Positions 46,576 to 54,931 of a stretch of 64,000 nt of DNA are shown here, piece after piece. The notes under the pieces are model-generated. The model worked only from the letters and a program-made list of their open reading frames with translations, ran no database searches and was not told the DNA's origin. The stretch is from assembly GCF_006715635.1 (NCBI RefSeq), contig NZ_VFNP01000002.1:3100001-3164000 (forward strand), in the 5' to 3' direction. Each line of letters starts with the position of its first letter. The first letter of the stretch is position 1. Source of the DNA: Streptomyces sp. SLBN-118. GTDB taxonomy: Bacteria; Actinomycetota; Actinomycetes; Streptomycetales; Streptomycetaceae. Made by a program: the position numbers and the translations under genes.

Positions 46576-47505
46576 ATGCCCCCTCTCCTTGACAACCGGC
46601 TGGCGAAGCGCGTCCTGAGCCCGGCGCTCACCTTGATCGACCGGCGCATCGAGCAGCAGGTGAAACGTGCCACGCACGCTCTGCAGACCGATGTGAACGC
46701 GCTCACCGCACAAGTGGCCGCCCTGAAGAGTCCGCAGTACGGACTCGGTCTGCTCGTCGACGGAACGGGGCGAAGCGGCCACCGGATGCCCACCGCCGCC
46801 CAGATCTACACCCTCACGCGTCAGATCCAGGGCGTGGCGGACGGCAGCCGGCACGCTCTCCGCAATGTGACCGTCGCCTATCGCACGGTGATCGCCCTGG
46901 AGTCACTCGGTGTGGGCAGGCTGGCCGGGTCCACCTCCAACGTGTGCGGAAAGCTCGCCACGGTGCCGCTGCTCTCCCCGCCCAACGGCAATGTCCTCGA
47001 AATCGGCACCCTGTACGGCATGTTCGCCGCGGGCCTGATGCGGATGCTGCACCGGTCCGGGGCCGAGCCGCATCTGACGATCGTCGATCCGCTCGCGGGC
47101 GCGCAGCTCCAGCCCGGCGCCGCCCCGCAGGGCGCGGATCCGACCGGCACGCCGGTGCGCGAGGACGTCGTCCGGGCCAACCTGGCGCTCGGCGGCGTCG
47201 GTTCGGTGATCGACGCGCGGATCCAGCAGGGCTTCTCGGGCGACCCGGATGTGCGGGCCGCCGTCTCCGACCGGGAGTACGGGGTGATCGTGGTGGACGG
47301 CGATCACTCGATGGACGGGGTGCGGGCCGATCTGGAATGGGTCGAGCAGATCGTGGCCCCGGGCGGGATCGTGGTGCTCGACGACTACGGCGACAAGGCC
47401 TGGCCCGGGGTCCAGGACGCGCTGGACAAGCATCTGGCGAGCGGGACGTCGCGTTTGAAGCTGCTGGGGCGGGTGTCCACCTCGGCGTATCTGCGCGCGA
47501 GCTGA
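46576..47505 (+). CDS. Class I SAM-dependent methyltransferase (Methyltransf_24-like)
   Basis: A 309-residue protein. The first 60 residues form a helical, probably coiled-coil segment (TLIDRRIEQQVKRATHALQT). A Rossmann methyltransferase fold follows, with SAM loop VLEIGTLYGMFAAGLM and later VIVVDGDHSMDGVRADLEWV and IVVLDDYGD. The DGDHS..GV..DL pattern is that of Methyltransf_24/cephalosporin-hydroxylase-like enzymes, often found in polysaccharide clusters. The substrate is unknown. It lies just beyond the deletion junction at 45.96 kb. Confidence 0.75.
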   Translation: MPPLLDNRLAKRVLSPALTLIDRRIEQQVKRATHALQTDVNALTAQVAALKSPQYGLGLLVDGTGRSGHRMPTAAQIYTLTRQIQGVADGSRHALRNVTVAYRTVIALESLGVGRLAGSTSNVCGKLATVPLLSPPNGNVLEIGTLYGMFAAGLMRMLHRSGAEPHLTIVDPLAGAQLQPGAAPQGADPTGTPVREDVVRANLALGGVGSVIDARIQQGFSGDPDVRAAVSDREYGVIVVDGDHSMDGVRADLEWVEQIVAPGGIVVLDDYGDKAWPGVQDALDKHLASGTSRLKLLGRVSTSAYLRAS

Positions 47506-47539
47506 CCGCCCGGCGGCCCTCCCGGCGACCGTCGCGGGA

Positions 47540-49060
47540 TCACCCCCGGTGGAACTGCCCCTGCCGGTCGAGCGCACGACGCAGTTCCACCGGCAGGGCG
47601 TGGTACGGGCCGTACGCACGCTCCGTGTCGTAGAGCAGTGCCTGCAACTGCACCCGCGCCGCCGTGTGGTCGCCCACCGCGAGCAGGAGATTCCCGATGC
47701 GGTGGCGCACGTCGTAGGCGCGGGCCGCGTTGGCGCCTCCCGACTGGTGGTTCTCGTAATACGGCAGCACGGCGCGGTACTCCGTGAGGGCGGCTGCCGC
47801 ATCGCCCAGCTGCTCCAGGCACTGCGCCGCCTCGTGGCGGAACTGCAGCGTCTGCGGATCGGCCGGGCCCGCCTCGGCGGCCCGGTCGTCCGCGAGTCGG
47901 CGCAGCTCCGGCAGCGCACGGCGGTACTGGCCGTCGTCCATCAGCGTGCTGGCGTACTGCTTGCGCAGGATCCGGACGACCGGGGAGTGCTCGCCGTGCT
48001 CGGCGGCGGCTGCCGGGAGTATCCCGCCGAGGATGTCGACGGCCCGGGTGATGCTGCCCTCGCCGAGCAGCCGCTTGGCCTCGTCGACGGCGGCGGCGAC
48101 ATCCGGCCGGGGCCCCGGCGGCACCGGTGGTGCGGCCGGCGGCGGGGACGCGACGCGGTCGGGCCAGGGGGCGTGCGGGCGCAGAAAGGGGCGGGTCGGA
48201 TCGAGCGGGCCCTGGGGCGTGCCCCGGCCGGGCAGCAGCGGCATCAGCGCCTCGTACACGTCGTGCGCGCCGGCCGGCCTGTGCTGCGGGTCCTTGGCGA
48301 GCAGCCGCAGCACCAGCGCTTCGAGCGGCTCGGGTATCTCGGGGCGGAGCCGGCGGACCGGGAGCGGCGGCTCGTAGAGGTGGCGGTGCAGTACGCCCAG
48401 GGCGGTGGAGCCCGCGAACGGGACGTTCCCGCTGAGGAGTTCGTGGAGCAGCACACCGAGGGCATACAGATCGGTGTACGGGCCGACCGCGCCGCCCATC
48501 GCCTGCTCGGGCGCCATATAGGCGGGGCTGCCGATGGGCGAACCGGTGTGGGTCAGGCGCGTGGTGTCCATGTCGATGACGGAAGCGACGCCGAGGTCGA
48601 GCACGGTGACGGTGCCGTCGGGCTTCACCATCACATTGCGCGGCTTGAGGTCGCGGTGGACGATCGGCACGGCGTGTACGGCGGCGAGCACGGCGCACAG
48701 CTGCACGGCGACCGAGACGGCCCAGGGCCAGGGGTAGGGCTCGTGCTCGGCGAGATGGTCGGCGAGGTCCGCGCCCTCGACGTACTGCATGACGAGAAAG
48801 AGGTCGTCCTCGTCGCTGCCCGCGTCATGGACTGTCACCAGGCCCGGGTGCGAGACCTGGGCGGTGACACGGCACTCTCGTACGAAGCGCCGGCGCATCT
48901 CGTCGGCGGCGGTGGCGGCGGCCATCCTGTCGGGGCGCAGCAGCTTGACGGCGACGCGGCGGTCCAGACGTTGGTCGTACGCCGTCCAGACCTGGCCCAT
49001 GCCGCCCTGGCCGATGACGATCAAGAGCTCGTAACGGCTCGCGATGACACGTCCGTTCAC
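47540..49060 (-). CDS. Serine/threonine protein kinase with C-terminal helical repeats
   Basis: A 506-residue Hanks-type kinase. The Gly loop GQGGMGQV is at residues 17-24, the ATP lysine is K39 in VAVKLL, the catalytic loop is HRDLKPRN (D137), the metal loop is DLG instead of DFG, and MAPEQ follows. Residues about 280-320 are Pro-rich; from 325 on the sequence is TPR-like (AVDEAKRLLGEGSITRAVDI). There is no membrane helix, unlike PASTA kinases, so it is cytosolic unless held by the coupled membrane protein. GTG 49060 overlaps that gene's stop (GTGA). Confidence 0.9.
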   Translation of the reverse strand: MNGRVIASRYELLIVIGQGGMGQVWTAYDQRLDRRVAVKLLRPDRMAAATAADEMRRRFVRECRVTAQVSHPGLVTVHDAGSDEDDLFLVMQYVEGADLADHLAEHEPYPWPWAVSVAVQLCAVLAAVHAVPIVHRDLKPRNVMVKPDGTVTVLDLGVASVIDMDTTRLTHTGSPIGSPAYMAPEQAMGGAVGPYTDLYALGVLLHELLSGNVPFAGSTALGVLHRHLYEPPLPVRRLRPEIPEPLEALVLRLLAKDPQHRPAGAHDVYEALMPLLPGRGTPQGPLDPTRPFLRPHAPWPDRVASPPPAAPPVPPGPRPDVAAAVDEAKRLLGEGSITRAVDILGGILPAAAAEHGEHSPVVRILRKQYASTLMDDGQYRRALPELRRLADDRAAEAGPADPQTLQFRHEAAQCLEQLGDAAAALTEYRAVLPYYENHQSGGANAARAYDVRHRIGNLLLAVGDHTAARVQLQALLYDTERAYGPYHALPVELRRALDRQGQFHRG

Positions 49061-49626
49061 CGACCGGGCTCCTTGCGGTCCTTACGGAGGTAGTCGCTGA
49101 GCTCGTCCAGTTCGGCACGGACCTGGTCGATGCGGTGCGGCTTCGGCTTCGGCTTCGGTACAGGGGTGGGTGCCGGCTGCGGGGCCGCTGGGGGCTGGTA
49201 GCCGTAGGCCGGATGCGGCGGGGGGGTCTGCTGCGGGACGGTCTGCTGCGCCGACGGCGGAACCGGCGGCACGTACGGGCCGGGTGTCGACGGGTCCGGC
49301 CACCGCCGCTGGTGGTGGCGCAGGTCGAAGACCAGGAAGTACACGGAACTGGCGATGCCGAGGCAGAGCAGGATGAGCAGGGCGACATCGCCCCTGGGGT
49401 CCGACGTCGGCAGCGCACCGACCACGGCGAACGCGGTGACAGCCAGCGGGATGCTCAGGGCGCCCAGTGTCCAGTCGAACCGCCGGCGGCTCAGAAAGGC
49501 GATCCGGAACAGCGGCAGAAAGGACAGCAGCCCGCACGACACGAATCCGCAGACGGCGAACAGGACGCGCAGGGCGATGACCGTGCCCTCACCGCGGGAG
49601 GGCGGCGCGGCGCCGTGGCCGTACAT
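49057..49626 (-). CDS. Membrane protein coupled to the Ser/Thr kinase
   Basis: A 189-residue protein with three membrane helices in the first 100 residues and a long cytoplasmic tail that is Pro/Gln-rich (YVPPVPPSAQQTVPQQTPPP) and ends in a charged helix (RIDQVRAELDELSDYLRKDR). The gene stop overlaps the kinase start. Candidate roles are membrane anchor, sensor or substrate of the kinase. I do not recognise a family. Confidence 0.75.
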   Translation of the reverse strand: MYGHGAAPPSRGEGTVIALRVLFAVCGFVSCGLLSFLPLFRIAFLSRRRFDWTLGALSIPLAVTAFAVVGALPTSDPRGDVALLILLCLGIASSVYFLVFDLRHHQRRWPDPSTPGPYVPPVPPSAQQTVPQQTPPPHPAYGYQPPAAPQPAPTPVPKPKPKPHRIDQVRAELDELSDYLRKDRKEPGR

Positions 49627-49738
49627 GGCTGCTCCTGAAGACCTGGGGACGAGGCGGGTAGGGGACGAGCGTATACACCGACACGGACATCGGGTCCTGG
49701 GTTGTTCGGACCGTTGTGAGGACTCGTTGTCCGATGTG

Positions 49739-51823
49739 TCACTCCGGTCCCACTGTTCCGTCCGTCAACCCGTCGTACAGCCCCTGGACGAGCTGCTCTC
49801 CGAGGCGGCCGGCCGTGCGCAGCGCGTCCTCGAACGCGGCCAGTGCGCGGAAGCGTGCCCCGTAGCGCTGCTGGTCGGCGAGGCGCAGCCGGGGCAGCTG
49901 GAGACGGCGGACGTCGAGCCGGGTCGCGGTGGAGGCGAAGCTGCTGGCCTGTCGGTTGTTGGCGGTGCCCCGCAGGAAGCCGGCGAGGAACCACGGGTCG
50001 AGCGCGGCCGGATCGGGGTGCAGCAGCTGGAGGTTGCGGCCGAGGGCCGCGCCCGCCGTGGCCCGGTCGACGACGCGCACGACGGTCCCGCCGCCGAGCA
50101 CGGGCACGACGACATCGCCCTCCTCGACGCGTACGGGCTCCTCGTCGGGACCCTCCGGGAGGGTGCCGGACGGCGCGGTCCCGGCGAGGACGTCGTGTTC
50201 GGTGAGCACGGGCACGGGGGCATGGCCCGCCGGAGCGGTGCCGGAGCCCCCCGCGCTCAGGACGAGCGCACCCGCGCGGGCCAGTTCGCCGACGGTGGTG
50301 ACGGGCCAGGGCGCGGGCTCCGTGGCCGCGGCGGGCGCCGGGGTGAGCTCGCCCGTCAGCCGGAGGGTGTCGGTGAGCCGGTCCCGTACACGCAGCAGCT
50401 CTTCCGCGCCGCCGCCCGCGGCCGGGGGCGGCAGATGCCGGGCAGGGGCCAGATCCACGTCGTCGTCGAGGAGTTCGATGACCGGCATCGAGCGGCTGAC
50501 GCCGGGCTGCTCCTCGGCCGTGCCGCGCCGGTCGAACGGCCCCCAAACCCGAAGCACCGCGCTCTGGAGGGCCTGCCAGTCGAGCTTGTCGCGGCCGCCG
50601 CCCGCCCCGGCCGGCTCGGCGGTGTCGACGAACAGCAGCTCCTGCGCGGGGGCCTGGCCCGCGACGGGCTTGCGCAGCACCCACAGGTGGAGCGGGATGC
50701 CGTACGGGGGCGCGGCACCCGCGGGCAGCGCGACGACGGCACGCAGGGCGCCGCGGCGCAGCAGCCCGGCGCGGATCCGGCGGCCCGAGCGGCGGGACGC
50801 GGCCGCGGGCGGCATCAGCAGGACGGCCGTGCCGCCGGGGCGCAGCCGGGCCAGCGCATGCTGGACCCAGGCCAGTTCGGACTCCGTGCGGGCCGGGAAG
50901 CCGTACTCCCAGCGCGGGTCGTAGGCGAGTTCCTCGTGGCCCCAGTTGCGCTCGTTGAAAGGGGGATGGCACAGCACCGCTTCGGCGGTGAGCTCGGGGT
51001 ACGCGTCGGCGCGCAGGGCGTCGCCGGCCGCGGCCCGCACATCGGCGTCGGTGTGCAGGGCCAGCCGGAGCGCGGTCAGCGCGGCCAGGCCGGGGTCTGC
51101 CTCCTGCGCGTACAGCGCGGCCGGGCGGTCGACGGCACGCAGCAGACTGCCGGTGCCGGATGCGGGGTCGAGCACGGTTTCGGCCGGTCCGGCGAGGGCC
51201 GCCATCAGTGCGGCGGGCCCGGGCGGCGTGAGGGTGTACTGGCGCGGGTTGGCGTCGAGGTGACGGCCCAGCAGAAACTCGAACGCCTGACGGGCCCCGA
51301 GTTCACCGGCGAGCTCGCCGGTGGAGCGGAGGAGGCGCAGGTCGGCCCCGCCGCCGTGTGAGTCGCGGAGCCCCGGCGGGGCTTGGGGCGAGGCCTGCGG
51401 CAGGGTGGGGAACAGGCTCACCCGGGCGTCCCCGAAGCGCGCCGCCAGCACCTGCTCCAGCGCCGTCGGCAGCAGCTCGGCCATCCGCTCGTCCGCGGCG
51501 GCGGTCAGCTCCTGCCACGTCGTCGGCCGCTCCTGTACGAGCAGCAGCGCGCACCCCACGTGGACCAGCGCGCCCACCGCGCCCGCCGGATGGTCGGCGA
51601 CCTGCTGCCATACCCTTTCACGCAGCGGGACTTCGGCCAGTTTGCCCTGGTCGCGGAGCCAGCGTTCGACGTCGGCGAGGGCGAAGGACGGACTGGTCTC
51701 ACTGCCGCCGACGGGCTTGGGGAAGTCGGCGTGCCTGCGCCGCCAGTTGCTGACGGCGGCTCGGCCGACCCCGGCCAGCCGTGCGATTCCGGCGGCGGTC
51801 AGCTCGCTTGCGTTCTCCGACAC
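49739..51823 (-). CDS. Solitary N6-adenine methylase fused to an HsdS-like specificity domain
   Basis: About 694 residues. An N-terminal DNA-binding helix-turn-helix (IARLAGVGRAAVSNWRRRHA) precedes an HsdM-type methylase core with motif I LDPASGTGSLLR. At motif IV, where adenine methylases have NPPY/F, the sequence is CHPPFNERNW. The last 220 residues resemble one target-recognition half of HsdS (EEGDVVVPVLGGGTVVRVVD, QASSFASTATRLDVRRLQLP). There is no restriction gene nearby. GTG 51823 with GGGGAG upstream is preferred; GTG 51847 is an alternative. It may be an orphan methylase or a DNA-binding protein that has lost catalysis. Confidence 0.8.
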   Translation of the reverse strand: MSENASELTAAGIARLAGVGRAAVSNWRRRHADFPKPVGGSETSPSFALADVERWLRDQGKLAEVPLRERVWQQVADHPAGAVGALVHVGCALLLVQERPTTWQELTAAADERMAELLPTALEQVLAARFGDARVSLFPTLPQASPQAPPGLRDSHGGGADLRLLRSTGELAGELGARQAFEFLLGRHLDANPRQYTLTPPGPAALMAALAGPAETVLDPASGTGSLLRAVDRPAALYAQEADPGLAALTALRLALHTDADVRAAAGDALRADAYPELTAEAVLCHPPFNERNWGHEELAYDPRWEYGFPARTESELAWVQHALARLRPGGTAVLLMPPAAASRRSGRRIRAGLLRRGALRAVVALPAGAAPPYGIPLHLWVLRKPVAGQAPAQELLFVDTAEPAGAGGGRDKLDWQALQSAVLRVWGPFDRRGTAEEQPGVSRSMPVIELLDDDVDLAPARHLPPPAAGGGAEELLRVRDRLTDTLRLTGELTPAPAAATEPAPWPVTTVGELARAGALVLSAGGSGTAPAGHAPVPVLTEHDVLAGTAPSGTLPEGPDEEPVRVEEGDVVVPVLGGGTVVRVVDRATAGAALGRNLQLLHPDPAALDPWFLAGFLRGTANNRQASSFASTATRLDVRRLQLPRLRLADQQRYGARFRALAAFEDALRTAGRLGEQLVQGLYDGLTDGTVGPE

Positions 51824-51912
51824 CCGGCCGTCTCCCCTCGTCCTCACCGCTCCTGCGGCGCCGATTCTACCGGGCGAACGGAAGAACCCACTTCACACCG
51901 GGCCATCGACCT

Positions 51913-51957
51913 GTTCACAGAATGCTGGTTGACTCGGTTCACAGGCTCTGATCTGAT
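51913..51957 (+). promoter_or_regulatory. Candidate promoter and direct repeat upstream of the LppX-like gene
   Basis: A TTGACT -35-like hexamer (51929-51934) is followed after 17 bases by TCTGAT. GTTCACAG occurs twice (51913-51920 and 51937-51944), 24 bases apart and flanking the -35, which could be an activator or repressor site. Confidence 0.3.
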
Positions 51958-52073
51958 GTGACCTGTCGCCACACGGAGCTCTCGACGAGCCCGTCACGCA
52001 CTCTCGGGGGGTGCGGGCGCCCCTCACCCCCTCCCTCCTGTCCCCAACGTCTCTTCCTCCCCGGAGAACCCAC

Positions 52074-52874
52074 ATGTCTGTCATCGCTCCCCGCCGCCTC
52101 GGGCGCATCGCTCTGTCCACCCTGTGCGCCACCCTCGCGCTCGCCGCCGCGGCCTGTAGTCCCTCGGACGGCGCCGGCCGGGACACCAAGGGCGCGCCGG
52201 CCACCAGCACGAAGGCCAAGGAAGGCGCGTTCCCCGGGCTGTCCGGCCCGCAGATCGCCAACAAGGCTTTCAAGGCGACCAAGACGGCCACCTCGCTGAC
52301 GGTCGACTTCGCCGCCCGGACGACGGACGGCAACATGAAGGCGTACATGTCCATCGATTCCAAGGGCGACTGCAAGGGGACGCTCTCCCCGGGCGGCACC
52401 GGCACGGCCGAGCTCATCAGGGTCGGCGACAACGCCTACATGCGCTTCGACGAGGCATTCCTGCGCAGCCAGGACGAGGGCGGCTCGGCCGAGGAGACCG
52501 CAGCGGTTCTGAAGATACTCAAGGGGCGCTGGGTGAAGTCGGACGCGTCGTCGCCGGACGACAAGGAGCAGCTGGAGTTCTGTGAACTGAAGACGTTCCT
52601 GGGGCAGTTCAAGGAAGGCTTCAACCTGATGCGCCGGGGCGAGGAGACAACGGTGAACGGCCGGAAGGTGCTGACCCTGACGGAGAAGGACGGCGACACG
52701 AGCTACAAGGTGTACGTCGCGACAGAGGGCGAGCCCTATGTACTGAAGGTGGAGCAGAAGGGCGGCGAGGAGCCGGGCACGATCACCTTCTCGGCGTTCA
52801 ACAAGCCGGTGGGCGCGGCGAAGCCCGCGGCCAAGGACATCGTGGACCTCGACGAGGAGGGCGCGGCCCAGTGA
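52074..52874 (+). CDS. LppX/LprG-like lipoprotein
   Basis: A 266-residue lipoprotein. The signal peptide ends with lipobox LAAAAC (Cys about 25). The mature part has the LppX/LolA-like beta-sheet pattern (ATSLTVDFAARTTDGNMKAY, MSIDSKGDCKGTLS, GTAELIRVGDNAYMRFDEAF, TYKVYVATEGEPYVLKVEQK-like C-terminal strands). Members carry lipids or lipoglycans in mycobacteria; in Streptomyces the cargo is unknown. ATG 52074 has CCGGAGAA upstream. Confidence 0.82.
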   Translation: MSVIAPRRLGRIALSTLCATLALAAAACSPSDGAGRDTKGAPATSTKAKEGAFPGLSGPQIANKAFKATKTATSLTVDFAARTTDGNMKAYMSIDSKGDCKGTLSPGGTGTAELIRVGDNAYMRFDEAFLRSQDEGGSAEETAAVLKILKGRWVKSDASSPDDKEQLEFCELKTFLGQFKEGFNLMRRGEETTVNGRKVLTLTEKDGDTSYKVYVATEGEPYVLKVEQKGGEEPGTITFSAFNKPVGAAKPAAKDIVDLDEEGAAQ

Positions 52875-52932
52875 GCCGCCCGCGCCGCCCCCCGCCGCCG
52901 TTCGGGAAGCCGCTGCGCGCCCCGCGTGATCC

Positions 52933-53664
52933 TCATCCGCGCTTGCGTAGGTACGCCTCCAGCTCTGCGGCTCCGGTCAGCATCGCCCGCCCGCGGGCGG
53001 ACAGCCGCCCGTGCCAGTCGCACAGTGCGGCCTCCAGCGGCTCAAGCCCGCCGGCCGCCCGCACCTGGGCGATCAGCGGGGCGATCTGCTCCAGCAAGTA
53101 GCCGCCCCGCCTGAGCTGGTGGGCCAGCCGGGCGTCCCGTACGTCGGCCTCGTCATAGACGCGGTAACCGGTCCGCGGGTCGCGACGCGGGCGCACCAGC
53201 CCGGCGCGCTCCCATGTGCGAAGCGTCGCGGACCGGATGCCGAGCTTCCCTGCCAATGGCCCGATGAACGTGCCGCCGGGCCCGGACACCACGGATGGCT
53301 CGGAGGGCGCGGTGGGCTCCAGGTCACGCAGTGCGCTCTCCACGGCCTGGAGGGTCCGGCGGTCGTCGAGGAGCTGGGCGTGGCTCTCGTCGACAAGGCG
53401 GAGTGCCTCCTCGACCGCGTCCTCGTTCACCGCCCGCATGATCGACAATGCCGTCCGGTGACCGTGGCCGGGCACCAGGGCGAGGAACGCGCGCAGGGCC
53501 GCCGCGTGCAGCGAGGTGTAGGTGCGGTAGCCGTGGGGTGTGCGACCGGCGGCCGGAAGGATGCCGGCCTCCTCGTAGTTCCTGATCGCCTGCGTGGAAA
53601 GACCGTGCCCGCGCGCCAGATCAATCGGCCTGAGCCGTTCGCCGGTTTGAAGGTTTCGCCCCAT
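52933..53664 (-). CDS. Transcription regulator with two MerR-type DNA-binding domains
   Basis: A 243-residue regulator. Residues about 12-75 form one MerR winged helix (LRPIDLARGHGLSTQAIRNY and EEAGILPAAGRTPHGYRTYT). Residues about 145-215 form a second (LAGKLGIRSATLRTWERAGL and DPRTGYRVYDEADV). Ordinary MerR proteins have one such domain plus a dimerising coiled coil, so this may bind as a monomer or make a compact pseudo-dimer. ATG 53664 lies 59 bases from the divergent esterase-family gene with a perfect dyad between them. There is no metal-binding Cys motif. Confidence 0.85.
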   Translation of the reverse strand: MGRNLQTGERLRPIDLARGHGLSTQAIRNYEEAGILPAAGRTPHGYRTYTSLHAAALRAFLALVPGHGHRTALSIMRAVNEDAVEEALRLVDESHAQLLDDRRTLQAVESALRDLEPTAPSEPSVVSGPGGTFIGPLAGKLGIRSATLRTWERAGLVRPRRDPRTGYRVYDEADVRDARLAHQLRRGGYLLEQIAPLIAQVRAAGGLEPLEAALCDWHGRLSARGRAMLTGAAELEAYLRKRG

Positions 53665-53701
53665 GAGGCGGACGATATCGCGGCAATGTTTCAACCGAAG
53701 G

Positions 53702-53719
53702 TTCAACGATAGCGTTGAA
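53702..53719. promoter_or_regulatory. Dyad between the double-MerR regulator and the esterase-family gene
   Basis: TTCAACG-ATAG-CGTTGAA is a perfect 7-bp-arm dyad that ends 3 bases before the esterase ATG and covers its ribosome binding site. A related TTCAACC lies just upstream (53690-53696). It is a likely operator of the divergent MerR-type protein. Confidence 0.6.
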
Positions 53720-53722
53720 GGC

Positions 53723-54925
53723 ATGGCTACTGACATCAAGGACGCCGCACATGCCGTCGAGGCTGCCGCCGTCATGAGGCTGCTCCCGGCCCGTCCCCGG
53801 CTGCTCGCCCTGGGCGAGCCCACCCACGGCGAGGACACTCTGCTCGACCTGCGCAACGAGCTCTTCGAGCAGCTCGTCGAACAGGAGGGCTACCGGACGA
53901 TCGCGATCGAGAGCGACTGCCTGATGAGCATGGTCGTGGACGACTACGTCACCTCCGGCACGGGCACGCTCGACGAGGTCATGGAGCGCGGACTCAGCCA
54001 CGGCTGGGGCGCCTTCGCGGGCAACCGCGAGCTCGTGGCCTGGATGCACGCCTACAACGCCGACCGGCCCGCGTCCGATCGGCTCCGCTTCGCCGGTTTC
54101 GACGGCCCGTTGGAGATCACCCACGCCGCGAGTCCCCGGCAAGCCCTCACCGCACTCCACGGCTACCTCTCGGCCCGGGTCGACGCGGACCTGCTCCCCT
54201 GCACCGCGGACACACTCGACCGCCTGCTCGGCACCGACGACGGGTGGACCAATCCCGCCGCGATGATGGACCCGGCCCAGTCAGTGGGGCAGTCGGCCGA
54301 GGCCAGGGAGCTACGGCTGCTCGCCGACGATCTGGTGGCACTGCTCGACGCGCAGACGCCGCACCTGATCACGGCGAGCTCGCAGGACGACCGGGAACGG
54401 GCGCGCCTGTACGGGCGTACCGTAACCGGCCTGCTGCGCTACCACTACTGGATGGCCGACACCTCGCCGGCTCGCATGACCCGGCTGTGCGCGCTGCGGG
54501 ACTTGATGATGGCCCACAACCTCATCGCCCTCGCCGAACGGGGCCCGGCACTCGTCCACGCCCACAACTCCCATCTTCAGCGGGCAAAGAGCACGATGCG
54601 GATGTGGGAGGGGCAGGTGGAGTGGTGGAGCGCCGGGGCACTGGTGAGCGCCAGGTTCGGTGAGGAGTACGCCTTCGTTGCCACGGCCCTCGGCACGATC
54701 CGACACCAGGGAGTGGACACCCCGCCCCCGGACACCGTCGAAGGACTCCTGTACGCGCTTCCGCAGGACCGCTACGTCTTCGGCGCCCCGCAACTGGCCA
54801 CCGCCCTCGGCGGCACGCGGCCCGCGGCCCGTACATCACCCTGGTTCGGGTACTCACCGCTTGACCCGGCCCAGCTGGCGGACAGCGACGGCATCGTGTT
54901 CGTCAAGGACGTCCCGCAGCGCTAG
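53723..54925 (+). CDS. Erythromycin esterase family protein
   Basis: A 400-residue member of the Ere/succinoglycan-biosynthesis-protein family. Family signatures are LLALGEPTHGEDTLLDLRNE (the His and Glu of the active site), TIAIESD, RFAGFDGPLE and ALVHAHNSHLQRAK. Some members hydrolyse macrolide lactones; many have unknown substrates. ATG 53723 is separated from the dyad by only 3 bases, and its only Shine-Dalgarno-like sequence (GAAGG) is 2 bases away. Its stop is 6 bases from the convergent nuclease gene. Confidence 0.85.
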   Translation: MATDIKDAAHAVEAAAVMRLLPARPRLLALGEPTHGEDTLLDLRNELFEQLVEQEGYRTIAIESDCLMSMVVDDYVTSGTGTLDEVMERGLSHGWGAFAGNRELVAWMHAYNADRPASDRLRFAGFDGPLEITHAASPRQALTALHGYLSARVDADLLPCTADTLDRLLGTDDGWTNPAAMMDPAQSVGQSAEARELRLLADDLVALLDAQTPHLITASSQDDRERARLYGRTVTGLLRYHYWMADTSPARMTRLCALRDLMMAHNLIALAERGPALVHAHNSHLQRAKSTMRMWEGQVEWWSAGALVSARFGEEYAFVATALGTIRHQGVDTPPPDTVEGLLYALPQDRYVFGAPQLATALGGTRPAARTSPWFGYSPLDPAQLADSDGIVFVKDVPQR

Positions 54926-54931
54926 GTCCTG

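Noticed and set aside
49739..51823. Complete restriction-modification or phage-defence system
   Set aside because: Only a methylase-specificity fusion is present. No nuclease, helicase or BREX/DISARM-type gene flanks it.
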